Source: Serilophus lunatus (lineage: Eukaryota; Chordata; Aves; Passeriformes; Eurylaimidae). From it: DNA of 64,000 nt. Positions within the stretch are counted from its first letter, which is position 1; every line of letters starts with the position of its first letter. The stretch lies in the NCBI GenBank assembly GCA_013399895.1, contig VXBA01003278.1, positions 1 to 64,000 on the forward strand, written 5' to 3'. This document shows positions 39,701-52,653 of the stretch, in pieces. The notes under the pieces were generated by a model. That model did not search any database, had not been told where the DNA came from, and saw nothing but the letters and a program-made list of their open reading frames with translations. The translations under genes and the position numbers were made by a program.

Positions 39701-41339
39701 GCAATAAATGCTTCTCACCCATAATTCGGGTGCTGGCAACTACGTGACTCCCATCAGGAGCTTGTTGACACACCAGGCCTTGGCTACAGACCCCTCTGAC
39801 AGAGGCTAACATTGATGGGATAAGTAGGGATATTTGCAAGCTACATTAATCCAGCCTAATTTTCTGCTAATCCTTCGTTTTTCCAAATACCAATTGCTCA
39901 TCTGTTGTACTTTAACTAAGAAGTAAATGTGTTATTTCAGCTAAGGTTAGTAACTATTGCACCTGAGACTCATCTCGGCACAAATCCCTGTGTAGCTTGC
40001 CCTTTCTTGGTACCATTTTAGAGAAGTGTGTTTGTCACAAAGCTCATACACGTGCTTCTGAGACTGTCTTTCTCTACAAATTCTGCTTATTCTTTGTGTA
40101 TTAACAGATACATGAAGCTTGGTATAAGTACCAGTGTAACTGAGAGTACTTGGAGCAAATAAGAGGGGAGAAAACAATAAACTGCAAGAAGCAAAACAAA
40201 GAGGAAAAGATTAAAATGCCCAGGAGCTCTTTAGTAAAGGCATCTCAACTTCTGACCACTGGGTAGCATGCTGTAGGATTCACTGAGCTTGGTCTTGGTC
40301 ACCCCACATGTCAGAACTTTGGGAAGAACAGTATGCAGGTGTCCTAAGGGATTTTCTTGGTCTACTTAATTTTCCACACACATTAGATGCTGGTTGCAGG
40401 GGAAGTAACTCTTGTCACAAACCACATGGGCAAAGAAACTCATCATTGCAGTATATCCATATACATCATTGCAGTATATCTGTATACTCCTTTTCCACAT
40501 CCTTACAGAACACAAACATTTGGAACAAGCCGGGTTGCTTACCTTTAGCCTGATTTGAATCCTTATCATGTGGTGCAGCTGCCCTTCTCACAGACAGTGA
40601 AGTTCAGAGATTATAGAAGTGCTGCTTCCTTTCCTTGATGGGCTGCAGCAGCTCCTCTTTGCCCCACAACGGCCAAACCACTGACTTCCCACTACCCTCC
40701 CAGGTGTGAAACTGCCATGGTGAGTGTTTGTTAACCCTCCCCTGTCCGCCTATGTCAGCAGAAGCCTGTCCTGCTACAAACCACACAGCTCTGCTGGAAA
40801 ACCAGGGCTTTATAAAATTCATCCAACAAACCTTAGGTTTTTGAGAGGTAATTTGATTGGCCCTGTTGGAGAGCTGTCCTGAGTTACTAAATCAACAAAT
40901 ACACAGCTCAGTGGGTGCTGGCCTTGCTTTCTATCTTTTTCCAAAATCCTGACACATCCAAGAGTGTTCACTTGCTCAGTGCTTGTACCTCTCTTAGTTG
41001 TGTATTTTCACTAACATCCTCTCCTGTTGATTCATGTAAATAGTGCTCCAGGAATGGTATGTGGAGTGGAAAAGTGAATCAATCCGGGCGGTCCCCTTAA
41101 TGGGTGATCTGTTTTGTAGTTTGCACAAAGGAATTTCTCCAAGGAAACCGTTTGCTTTCTTCCCAAACACTTTGTTGCCCAACTCTTGGTGGAACAAAAC
41201 TCTGTCTCTATAGCTCATCTCAAAATCGTTTCAACTTGCAGTCCAGTCCCCACATCCTCTGTTTGTTCAGCATTCCCTGGAAAGCTCCACCCTCACTTCC
41301 AGCTAACAACCACATGAACCCACAGCTCGATTTTCCCAG

Positions 41340-41477
41340 TCTCTCCTTCGCCCTCCCAGGAGCACTTCCTTTTCCATTGGCTCCCCAGCCTGGCAAGCAC
41401 TGAAGGCCTTTGTGCTGGCAGTGGCAGCCCAGGATTTGTTGTGCCAAGAAGCCTCTTTGCCCGCTGGGAAGGGCAGC
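41340..41477 (+). promoter_or_regulatory. ABL2: Candidate proximal promoter / 5'UTR of ABL2 transcript 1A
   Basis: The 140 bases before the 1A start codon are locally GC-richer than the intron. They contain an inverted CCAAT box (ATTGG at 41376-41380) and an ETS-like site on the minus strand (GGAAGTG near 41363-41369), and no TATA box. Mammalian ABL2 uses a separate promoter for 1A, so one is expected here. The motif evidence is weak on its own. Confidence 0.35.
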
Positions 41478-41583
41478 ATGAGCGGGGGGACAGTCCTCTT
41501 CCAGTCCATCAGCTATGGCAAAGAGGGGAAGCTGCTCTGCTGCCTGGGTGAGGGAGCCTCTGAGCCTGGCATGAGCTTCACAG
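41478..41583 (+). CDS. ABL2: ABL2 alternative first coding exon 1A
   Basis: The exon encodes 35 residues plus one base: Met-Ser-Gly-Gly-Thr-Val-Leu, then SYGKEGK, LLCCLGEGASE and SFT. It ends at the donor GTAGGA in phase 1, which joins in frame to exon 2 (G+AG gives Glu). It aligns along its length with the mammalian ABL2 1A cap as I recall it, sharing M..GTVL, SYG, LCCL, E.ASE and a terminal Thr. That cap is about 37 residues long. Residue 2 is not Gly, so this isoform is not expected to be myristoylated, in keeping with 1A isoforms generally. The Cys21-Cys22 pair is a conserved feature of the cap. ATG 41478 was chosen because it matches the mammalian start. Alternative: a chance open frame, but the similarity together with the correct phase and strand makes this unlikely. 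Confidence 0.82.
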
Positions 41584-44500
41584 GTAGGATGCTCAGGGGT
41601 GTAATCCTGTCCTATCCCTTTCCTGTATTCCTCCAAGTGCTTCAAGAAGCATGTGGGTCCTTTGAAGTCTGTCTTTATCTTGTAGTACAAGACTAGCCAC
41701 AGGCAGGTCTGAGACTGTCAGCTTTTACCGGGATTTTAGGATTATGGAAGTGCTTCTTTACTATGAGCAGTTACACAGTATTTCACAAATAGGCCATTTC
41801 TGCACTTAATGGGACTCTAGAATTTAAAATGTAGCATATTCATCTGCTCTAGGACCACAGAGATTGGTAGTTTAAGTGTGGGCAGCAAGAGTGGGGGACA
41901 AAACACCCTGTACATGTTGGCTGAATAGGAAAAGCATTCATATCTGAAAAGAGGCAAATTGTATTGTGGGCATAAAGGAAAGGAAGGAGAGGGATGAAGT
42001 GTAACCTCCTTGCATGACTGTGTATTACTTGTGCACTAAGTGATGATGTAAGTTTTCCATTGTATAGGAAATGAAAGTGATAATATATTTATGGTTAGCC
42101 TTGAAAAGGAGCTGATCTAACACAGTTTTCCAGCTCATTTCCTTACTTCTCAGAATATTCCGTTGGAAACAAATAATTTGTGATATGCTTTTGTTATCTT
42201 AGTTTCCTTAATGGCAGCTCTGTAATGATCACATTCCCCTGACCTCCCATAGCTTTATGTACTGGATGGTGTAGACTCCACGTGGTATGGAGCAGTGTGG
42301 GTTATTATGGAATAATAGCCTGCAGAAAGTACACTTATATCCTGGTAAATAGCCCTTTAAAGGTTACCCAACATCTACTACAGTTATTTAAGCATGTAAG
42401 GCCCTCTAACATGAAAGTGAAGGAAGCTAGTGAGACATAAACTCTTAAAAGCATTTGAGTTTTAGGTAATGTGATTTTTAGGTAGGCACTGTAGCTGAGT
42501 GATTGAAGCTCCTCATCAAACATTAACTTCTGCTGGCTTTTTTTTTGTACATCAGGTGGGTGTTAAGAACATGTGCCAGCCTCCCAGGCATTCCCCAGCA
42601 AGAGGTGGTAGTCCCAGTCTGCTTTGGCTCCTCACTGCCAATCCAGCACAGCCCCATCCGTGTTTCTGTGTGGGCAGAGCTGCTCCGTGCCCAGCAGGTG
42701 GAATTTCTGCTGGCTTTGCCTTGGCTGCCGCGGGCTCAGCGTGGGCGGGGGGCTTCCTGCAGCAGCTCTGGAGCTGAGCTGGCACTGGGCTGCTGCAGCC
42801 TATCCATGGATTATTCATGCATAAACACTTCACTCCGTGCTGTCTGGGGAGCAGGGCTTGGGTGCTCAGTGCGGGTGCTTTTCTGGCTGGAGAAAGAAAC
42901 TTAAAGATGCTTTGATTTAGAATAAATGCTTTTTTTAAAAAGCCTTTCATATGCTGGCAGATACAGAATTGAAAGCAGAAGGTTATTTAAACACCATTAA
43001 GGTATTTTAGTGTCGAAAGGTCAAGTATTTTTTGGAAACTGCCTACTTTTGTGTTTGCTCCTTTGCAGAGATGTCTGAGTGGGGGTTCTCATATAGCACA
43101 TTTGACTTTGCTTAAGGCACTGAAACAAAAGGCACTGTAGGAGGATAAAGAATGTATTATTTAATTAAATACATATTTTTACTCCATAAAGAGAACTGGA
43201 TTTAGGAGTGTAACAACTGGACATACATATGCACACACCCAGCGCTAAAAGCATACAGTGGGATGTTGGCAGCCATGCTGTAATGTGGGTGGCTGAGCAT
43301 TGGGATTTCTCATTTTCCATGATAGCATCCAGTCTGATGGGTTAATGTATTGTAAAACTAATTGCAGTTGCTAGTTTGGAATAAGAAGTGTATGTAGATG
43401 TTGCATCTGCAGGCAATGCCATCACAGAACCGACGTTTTGGTGGCTTAATCTACGGTCACTTTTGTTCTTGCCAGGAGAACCTTGATAGAGGCTACTTTG
43501 GCAAGGTTTGAGTGGTAGGTTATTAAGTAATTGCAGGAGGGACAGGTTTTGCAAGCTGTATAACTCTAAGTAATTACCAGAAATGTTGTCAAAATGCACT
43601 TAGCTACACGTTTAAAATGAAAACAGAACAAACCTCAACTACTTACTTTCTCATGTTCCTCCAATGCAGTTGGAAAATTGCATCAGAGGCTGGAAACCCC
43701 CCTTAATCCTCATTTTCCCGGCTTGAACTCTGTCCTGTGACACAGATTTGGCACGTTACTGTGCCTGTTACTTGGCACAGGGCTCTTCCTGTTTTGTGTC
43801 TCACTGCCTTCCCTGTTTTCCCCTTCTGTATTGGATTTGAGCTCTTTGTTCTCTTTTTCAAGTGCCTTTACAGACCAGCTCTTGCTCCTGAGTGTGAATC
43901 TCAGGGGCCTGGGGGAAGGGGGCAGGTAACCACAGCACTTGTTCTCTGGCAGCGGTCTGACTTCTCAGCCCCTCAGAACCGGGCCAAAGCAATGATTGTA
44001 AAACAAAGAAAGCCTCAGATCTTTTTAAAGGAACTTTTTATGTTTAGTGTGTTTCATGAAATCTCTTTACAGAGTACATTTCCCAAAGAAAGTTCAACAA
44101 GAGAATTCAGAAATAGATCTTGGGACAGGAAATGATATCAGTTGTGCCATCAGAGAAGAAATATGTAACTTTGCACCTTCATATCTTTTTGCTCCCTTGA
44201 GCAGCCCACACTTATGAAATCACAACATCGCTCTTTCTCTTAAGATTGAAATTTATTCTGCTTCATGTTCCTCAAAAACCTCTCTATGGGTTAGAAAGCC
44301 AATGATGGTCTTGACACAGCACTACCATGAAGTGTTCAGATAGTTCTGCTTCTCGCTACAGTTCTTTCTAAAACCCTGTGGACTTCAACTGGGTTTAATC
44401 ATCACAAAAGCTGTAGGGACTTTTTTCTTTTGTTTATAAACACATCTGATTCCTTCCTCCACTCCCTTATTCCATCAAGTTTGTATCAATTGTCCTTTGC

Positions 44501-45369
44501 AACAGGAAAACAGAGGTGCCAGAGTATTCAGAAAGGCTGCTGCTAAACACCCAGCATCACCTGTACTACCTTCTGTCTCTGTCAGTTTTCCACCTCTTCT
44601 TTGCATGTAATGTCTTACAGATCACCATCATTCCTGTTAACATTGACTCAGTTACTGTCCTCACTTAGATATCTTATTTGTGTGATAATTCAGTCTTAGC
44701 TGTACTTGTAATGTTGGTTTCAGATCCAGGTTATCTACATCCACCACAGAAACAATAGTTGTAAAACATTTTGGCATTGAAATGTTTCCTTCATTACTTC
44801 ATGTAATTTAAAGAAGCACTTTTAATTTTACCCATTTTTTTATCTGTGAATGCTTAAATACTTTCAAATAAAGGCGTATATAAATACAAGTATATATAAA
44901 ATAATAAAGATTAAATAAAATTTTTACTTATGAAGCTTGCTACTTGGTTAATCACTTTCTCCACAGCCCCTCGTAAGAAGGAAGTAATAGAATGAAGAGT
45001 TGACAAAGTGGAATTTAAAACCACTGTTCTAAGAGTGCAGACATGGTGTTCCCTTTCCCTAAGCCACAGTGTGCAGTAGGAGCTTCACTCTATTTTGAAT
45101 GTATTTGATAAATTGGATCTTTTCACCCAGAGGGTGGTGGGGCACTGGGACAGGCTCCCCAGGGTTTGGTCACAGCCCCAAGGCTGCCAGAGCTCAAGAA
45201 GTATTTGGACAATGCTCTCACGCACAGGGCGGGACTTTTGGGGCTGTCCCTGTGCAGGGCCAGGAGTTGGACTGATGATCCTTGTGGGTCCCTTCCAACT
45301 CAGGATATTCCCTGGTTCTGTAACTTAAAATTGTACAAAAAATAATTGCCTGTCCTGTTCCTCCCTCAG
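41584..45369 (+). other. ABL2: ABL2 intron between exon 1A and common exon 2
   Basis: 3786 bases of intron from GTAGGA to TCCCTCAG. The 3' part carries a CR1 fragment. An AT-rich tract lies at about 44860-44935. I looked here for the 63-base cassette exon that in mammals precedes the EALHRPYG exon and did not find it. Confidence 0.75.
45121..45323 (+). mobile_element. CR1 LINE 3'-end fragment just before ABL2 exon 2
   Basis: CR1 3' blocks are seen in order: CCAGAGGGTGGTGGGGCAC, GGGACAGGCTCCCCAGGG, TTTGGACAATGCTCTCACGC, TGTGCAGGGCCAGGAGTTGG and TGATCCTTGTGGGTCCCTTC, then GGATATTCCCTGGTTCTG. It stops 46 bases before the exon 2 acceptor, so the retained intron tail holds only the polypyrimidine tract and perhaps the branch point. 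Confidence 0.85.
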
Positions 45370-45540
45370 AGGCCCTGCACCGCCCCTACGGCTGCGATGT
45401 TGAACCCCAGGCACTGAACGAAGCCATCAGATGGAGCTCCAAGGAGAACCTGCTTGGAGCCACTGAGAGCGACCCCAATCTCTTCGTTGCACTTTACGAT
45501 TTTGTAGCAAGCGGTGACAACACACTCAGCATCACCAAAG
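45370..45540 (+). CDS. ABL2: ABL2 exon 2 (common): linker and first half of the SH3 domain
   Basis: Acceptor TCCCTCAG, donor GTAAGG, 171 bases, phase 1 in and phase 1 out. It encodes residues 36-92 of the 1A isoform, beginning EALHRPYGCDVEPQ, a sequence typical of ABL2 (ABL1 has EALQRPVASDFEPQ). The linker SSKENLLGATESDPN leads into the SH3 start NLFVALYDFVASGDNTLSI (residues 72-90) with the ALYDF motif. The SH3 domain of ABL kinases binds the SH2-kinase linker in the inhibited state and proline-rich partners in the active one. The preceding CR1 insertion leaves only a short stretch for splice signals. Confidence 0.96.
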
Positions 45541-46226
45541 GTAAGGCTGGGGGCCACACTGCAGCCGCCAGCTTGAAAACTGAGCAGCTGAAAATAGAAA
45601 GTGGAATCCTTTCCTGGACAGGAATGGGAATTGTGCAGATAGAGAAGTTTATTCCCTACACTGATGGTGGTAAGCAGACTCTCCCTCAGTGGTGCCGGAG
45701 GGACACCTGCTGGGCAGTTTTCTGAGACAGGCACAGTCCAGCACAGGCCAGTTCCAGGCCCCCCAAATCACTGGCCCAATGGTTACATTATGGATAACAG
45801 AACTCAGCACTTTCACCTGGGGCAAAATCAACAATTAAGCATTACTTAGTTACTTAGAGACTTTTTATTTCAGGTCCGTACATATGTCAGACTGTGCCCT
45901 ACTGCAGAACTGTTTTAAATCACATGCCATTTAAGGCTTCAAAGAGACAAACCTCATCCCTCCAAGAAAATAAAGTCTTTCTAGTTTAAAAAGCTGGAGT
46001 ACAAGTTTTGAGTTCATCATTCTCATTGCAGTAAATTAGGGAACAGTATCCTAGATATTCTGCCTGAAACTTTGCTTCATAACTAAACTGCTGTATATAT
46101 AAGTATTTATAAGGTGATTTTCATTGTTAAGCTACAAACCCAGGCTTGGCTGATGCTGAGTTTCTCCTGCAATGAGACCCAAAGGCTTGCACTGTGCTTA
46201 TTTTGCTTTTTCCTTTCTGGCCGTAG

Positions 46227-46522
46227 GTGAGAAGTTGCGAGTCCTGGGTTACAACCAGAATGGCGAGTGGAGTGAGGTACGTTCGAAGAACGGGCAGGGC
46301 TGGGTACCAAGCAACTACATCACGCCAGTGAACAGCCTGGAGAAGCATTCCTGGTACCACGGGCCAGTGTCCCGCAGTGCAGCAGAGTATCTGCTGAGCA
46401 GCCTCATCAATGGCAGCTTCCTGGTCCGGGAAAGCGAGAGCAGCCCAGGGCAGTTGTCCATCTCGCTCAGGTACGAAGGACGTGTTTACCACTACAGGAT
46501 CAACACCACCTCGGATGGGAAG
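46227..46522 (+). CDS. ABL2: ABL2 exon 3: end of SH3 and most of the SH2 domain
   Basis: 296 bases between acceptor CCGTAG and donor GTAAGG, encoding residues 93-191. The SH3 domain ends with the GQGWVPSNYI signature (residues 115-124). SH2 begins at SWYHGPVSR (134-142) and carries the phosphotyrosine-binding arginine in FLVRES (Arg160). The exon length equals that of the corresponding mammalian ABL exon. SVRSKNGQGW-type residues agree with ABL2 rather than ABL1. Confidence 0.97.
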
Positions 46523-47146
46523 GTAAGGAGCTCTGGACAATGCTGAGGGGACAGGAGGGAAGGGTATTAATCAAGAGGTGGCACAGAATCTCAAGTTGCA
46601 GACCTGTGGTAGCTTGGGTATGAGAGAAAATGGGTCCACTGGTTTATTGATACGAAAAAGAGTTTGGTGGTAACTCACCAAACAGCACTTTGGAGAAGTG
46701 CAGACTGTACATGCCCGGCTGAAAGTATCTAAGGAGCAAGGCAGCTGTGGTTGGAGGTGGTGACAGCCTTCCACCGCTCCACTTAGAACAAGCAAAGCTT
46801 TGTTATGTTGGCATTTTTAACTTAGATCAAATAGTAACGTGTGCTAAGAGATGCAGAAACAGGCCTTATGCTTGGCTAAGAATTCCAGTTTCTAGTCCTG
46901 TAAAGCACAAGGCAGGAGCCAGCACAGCTCTTAAGTGATAGCCTGTATCTAGCTGCCTTCTGCAGGTAAAAATCCCACAGATTAATAGTCATTTGCCCAA
47001 CAAGATGAAAAAAAATACTCTAAAATCCTGCTTCTCTGATTTTTCTGATAACACCGTTAGAATGTTCTTACTGTGCCTGGTTTCCAGTGTTACTGGAAGC
47101 TTCCAGCTGCCTTCATTTTACCAGATTCCTGGCTCTTTCTTACCAG

Positions 47147-47419
47147 GTCTATGTGACAGCAGAAAGCCGGTTCAGCACTCTGGCAGAGCTCGTGCACCAT
47201 CACTCAACGGTGGCAGATGGCCTGGTGACAACTCTGCACTACCCAGCACCCAAGTGCAATAAGCCCACTGTCTATGGAGTGTCCCCCATCCATGACAAGT
47301 GGGAGATGGAGAGGACTGACATCACCATGAAGCACAAGCTCGGGGGAGGGCAGTATGGCGAGGTGTACGTGGGGGTCTGGAAGAAATACAACCTCACTGT
47401 TGCTGTGAAAACACTAAAG
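47147..47419 (+). CDS. ABL2: ABL2 exon 4: end of SH2, linker, kinase N-lobe
   Basis: 273 bases (91 whole codons), acceptor TACCAG, donor GTGAGT, residues 192-282. It completes SH2 (RFSTLAELVHHHS), then the SH2-kinase linker containing NKPTVYGVSP with Tyr234, equivalent to the linker tyrosine whose phosphorylation activates ABL kinases. The kinase domain starts at WEMERTDI. The glycine-rich loop LGGGQYGEVY spans residues 256-265, and the ATP-anchoring lysine is Lys279 in VAVKTLK. All catalytic N-lobe features are intact. Confidence 0.97.
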
Positions 47420-47514
47420 GTGAGTTTTCAGACTGTTACACTATTCTTTTGCTGTTAACCAGACCTTGGTCATGAAGATAAATGCTCCTTTCTTTTGCCT
47501 CTCTGTTTATCTAG

Positions 47515-49247
<1,733 letters not shown>

Positions 49248-49425
49248 GTGTGTGTACCCTGGAGCCACCCTTCTACATCGTGACGGAGTACATGCCATAT
49301 GGCAACCTGCTGGACTATTTACGGGATTGCAACCGGGAGGAAGTGAGTGCTGTTGTGCTGCTCTACATGGCCACTCAGATCTCCTCTGCCATGGAGTACC
49401 TGGAGAAGAAGAACTTCATTCACAG
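49248..49425 (+). CDS. ABL2: ABL2 exon 6: kinase hinge, gatekeeper and HRD entry
   Basis: 178 bases, acceptor TGCCAG, donor GTGGGT, residues 311-370. It encodes VCTLEPPFYIVTEYMPYGNL; Thr323 is the gatekeeper threonine, equivalent to ABL1 Thr315. LEPP and VTEYMPYG are ABL2-type, where ABL1 has REPP and ITEFMTYG. The helix MATQISSAMEYLEKKNFIH ends in the split codon of the HRD arginine. A conservative Asp337 stands where human ABL2 has Glu (YLRDCN). Confidence 0.97.
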
Positions 49426-49937
49426 GTGGGTGAAGTCACGTGGAGCTGCAACAACTTCAGACTGCAGTGATGAACAGGCCACCAACATGGTGGCCCAGGA
49501 ATTCCTGCTTTTGGGGAGGTTTTTTCCAGAGTTAGGTTTCACACTGGCTTACCCATTGGCCGTTTTGGTTTCAATATTGTCCTGCAGTACCTTCTGCCCA
49601 GAACTTTCATAGCAGACTTACAATCTTGTGCTTGACTGTCTGAGAGCAGTTGGTGTTGTCCTGTATCCCCCGCGTGCCAGACAGTGTCCACCCCAAGACC
49701 TGCTTTAATCCAGATAAAGCTGTAACATAAACCAGTTACTAGTGTGTGATGAGCTCCTGATCTCAACTCATTGCTCCTAAGAAGTCCACTCAGTGTCTGA
49801 CACCGTTCAGAGCAAAGCTCACCTTGCCTTCAGCTGCTGTGTTCAGAGAGTGCTTCCCAGCTCAGGAGAGTGGGACCCCAACCTGTATTCAAAAGCCCTG
49901 CTCTTGCTGCAGTAGTGTCCTTTTTTCCTTTGTACAG

Positions 49938-50122
49938 GGACCTGGCAGCACGGAACTGCTTAGTAGGAGAAAATCACGTGGTGAAGGTGGCTGACTTTGG
50001 GCTAAGTCGACTCATGACTGGTGACACTTACACAGCCCATGCTGGAGCCAAGTTCCCAATCAAATGGACGGCTCCTGAGAGCCTGGCCTATAACACCTTT
50101 TCAATCAAATCAGATGTGTGGG
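49938..50122 (+). CDS. ABL2: ABL2 exon 7: catalytic loop, DFG and activation loop
   Basis: 185 bases, acceptor GTACAG, donor GTAAGA, residues 371-431 plus split codons. With exon 6 it forms HRDLAARN: catalytic base Asp371 and metal-binding Asn376. DFG is at 389-391, the activation-loop autophosphorylation site is Tyr401 (TGDTYTAH), and the substrate-positioning APE is at 415-417, within FPIKWTAPESLAYNTFSIKSD. Every residue required for tyrosine kinase activity is present. Confidence 0.97.
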
Positions 50123-50419
50123 GTAAGAAAACTCACCTTCAGTGCTCTTTCCTTTGTCGTGATGTTTCCCTCTGCCAGCCGAGAGGGTAACTTGCTTTCT
50201 GGCCCAGACAGAAACTTGTGGGCAGGAGAGAGTCACATGCCAGGCCACACCTTCATGAATCAATACCATTTTTAGTATGCAATGACTTCACCTAGGCTGG
50301 CCTGAGATATCTGCAATGAAATGATGCTGCCTCAAGCTGCAGTAAAAGTCACAGTGGAATGAGCAGCACAAGAGGAGGGTAGACTTATGACCAGCAATTT
50401 TGTTTTCCTCCTTTTGCAG

Positions 50420-50572
50420 CCTTTGGGGTGCTGTTATGGGAAATTGCTACCTATGGGATGTCACCGTACCCAGGCATTGACCTCTCTCAGGTGTATGATC
50501 TGCTGGAAAAGGGCTATCGGATGGAACAGCCAGAGGGGTGCCCTCCCAAGGTGTATGAACTCATGAGGGCAT
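50420..50572 (+). CDS. ABL2: ABL2 exon 8: kinase C-lobe
   Basis: 153 bases, acceptor TTTGCAG, donor GTGAGT, residues 432-482. It encodes AFGVLLWEIATYGMSPYPG, then IDLSQVYDLLEKGYRMEQPE and GCPPKVYELMRA. The EKGYRMEQPEGCPPKV version is characteristic of ABL2 (ABL1 has EKDYRMERPEGCPEKV). This part of the C-lobe also forms the pocket that holds the N-terminal myristate in 1B isoforms. Confidence 0.97.
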
Positions 50573-51385
50573 GTGAGTATCACCTTCCAGTTTTGAGGAC
50601 CAAGCCTGGAAGGAATCTGTAGTTAACAGCCTGTCTCTAGCAATACCTGATCCCCAGCATGTCAGAGAAAGTCAGGGCAAACTTCAGTTACAAAACAAAG
50701 AAGCTGGGTAGTGATTGGTGGGTAATAATGGCATTACTGCTTCAAAAAGCCTTCAGGAAGCTGACAAAAGCCCACGAGCTGGGAATTCATGTGGTACTAA
50801 TGTAAAACGAGCAGAATACCAGTCACTTTCGAGACCCTGTGGTGACACCAACAGATAGTGCTTCCAGAATACATTCCTCTAGTGTGGGTTTCTCACTACA
50901 GAAATTACACTTCTCGTCACGATACCATTCTATAACTTTCCAAGCTCTCTAGGATCAAGGCACACTCCTCCTCTTTTCCCACACATCCTTCTTTTGGAAG
51001 GGTCTGCCTGAATTTCAGTATTAAAAGTATGTGAGCAGGGTGTTGCCTGGAGCTTTGCATTCACAGTTATCTGACTGGGCTAAATGTGTGCTGTCCAAGC
51101 AGCCAGGGTAGCAAATACGGAATTCTCCTTTGCCAAAAAAAATCAGAGCGATATGGAAATCAGAAAAACTTGTGGTGTTGGCAGAGAGCTGGGATTTTTA
51201 GAACTGGTTCCTTCTTCTGAAGACTTGTTTGTGAGGATACAGTAGGATGACTGACTGCTATGAATTCATACCTGTGAATGATTCTAAAGCCAGTCAGAGT
51301 CTGACTTTGCCTCCTTGGACAGAACAAAAATTCGTTACCTAACTGTTTGAGGCACTGAGACTTACTCTACTTTCTGACATTTCAG

Positions 51386-51475
51386 GCTGGAAGTGGAACC
51401 CACCAGATCGACCTTCCTTTGCTGAGACCCACCAGGCCTTTGAAACCATGTTCCATGACTCGAGCATCTCAGAGG
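51386..51475 (+). CDS. ABL2: ABL2 exon 9: end of the kinase domain
   Basis: 90 bases, acceptor TTTCAG, donor GTGAGA, residues 483-512. It encodes CWKWNPPDRPSFAETHQAF and ETMFHDSSISE, the last helices of the kinase domain with the conserved RPSF motif. Human ABL2 has WSPADRPSF at the same place, so this region differs only modestly. Confidence 0.96.
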
Positions 51476-52653
51476 GTGAGAGCTGCTGTTGTCTTATTCT
51501 TGAAACAGCACTGGAGGCTGTCCCCAGAGTGCTGTGTTGATGGATGGGCTCTGGGAGTGAGGGTTGTGATGTAGCTCCATCTCTTACTTATTTTTTTTAA
51601 TCATAAGTGAAGTGAATACATTTTCTTACTTGCACAAATACTGATTAAATTTGAGGCATATACCAGTGCAGGGGACAGAATAATTTCATTTGAGCACTAA
51701 GATGCTAAAGAAGTGATTTAAAGAATATTATCTCCTCTTTCAGAGGAAATCTTTCATTTCCCAGGCTGAAGAGTGAGCAATAGTGAGTGGTGGAAGGAGA
51801 CAGAAAGATGTATGCATATCACAGTCCCTTGCTGACTGAAGCAATTAGGTCATGAAACATTATTCTACCAGCCTTCATTTTTAAAAAGTGTGCCTTAATC
51901 TCTGGCTTTTCTACTTAGCTACTTTTAGGAGCAAATCTGTGCAACTCAACCCTCAAATACAACCAACAGGAGGTGATGTGTGTGATACTCTTCAGCAGAC
52001 AGGCAGAAATGTCTGAGCATCTGCTAAATTTTTAAATCAAATATTAACTGACCCATCCACTTTCCCATTACAGAAAAAAACACACTGGATGGAATTTTAC
52101 CAGGCATGATCTGTAATAGGCACATCCAGTAGCCACACAAATGCCAAGGTGTGGCCAGGAGGTTGTGGGGCTTTTTATCTTCTTTTTTTTTTTTCCAATT
52201 GCACACCTTTTGTTGGTGTTGGGAAGGAAACATTGGCTTCATTTCTAGTAGGGAGGTGCAGTGCAAAGCAGCTTGGATCCACAGAGGACACAACTTTGAA
52301 GGATCCCAGCAGCACCAACCAGCAAGCACCTTGTTCAGTATTGGCTTTACCTCTTAATCAACCCTTAACCCAGCACAGATCTGCATTTCTGCTAGACCTC
52401 CTGTACAGATCCTACTACTGCTTGCTTTTTTTTTTTGGTCTGAATTTATAAATATGTTAAGTGGGTTTGAAATCATTATGAAAAACATCTACCCTTAATA
52501 CCTCCTGACTTGAACAAAAACTAAATCCATAAATTTTGTGTTTCTCAGTTACAGATCTCTCCCTGCCAGTCCAAGTGTGCAGTAAAGAACCAGGTTTTCT
52601 TTTCCCTTTCCTCTGTCAGTTTGTCTCAGCTATTCCCTTGTATTTCCTTACAG
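51476..52653 (+). other. ABL2: ABL2 intron 9
   Basis: 1178 bases from GTGAGA to CTTACAG. It is AT-rich with several T runs, and no exon, repeat family or regulatory feature is recognised in it. Confidence 0.8.

Larger units (their letters stand above)
14944..41477 (+). other. ABL2: ABL2 intron between first exons 1B and 1A
   Basis: About 26.5 kb of non-coding sequence. It begins with GTGAGC, and its first 300 bases still belong to the CpG island. The rest is mostly AT-rich. I saw one probable old CR1 fragment, an AATT repeat at 26071-26096, and a somewhat GC-richer patch near 24900-25200. Open frames are all short with no recognised domain. No embedded gene, tRNA or structured RNA was recognised. 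For 1A transcripts this stretch is upstream flank. Confidence 0.7.

Noticed and set aside
41220..41690. 156-codon minus-strand open frame over exon 1A
   Set aside because: It is antisense to exon 1A, for which phase, donor and similarity support the plus strand.
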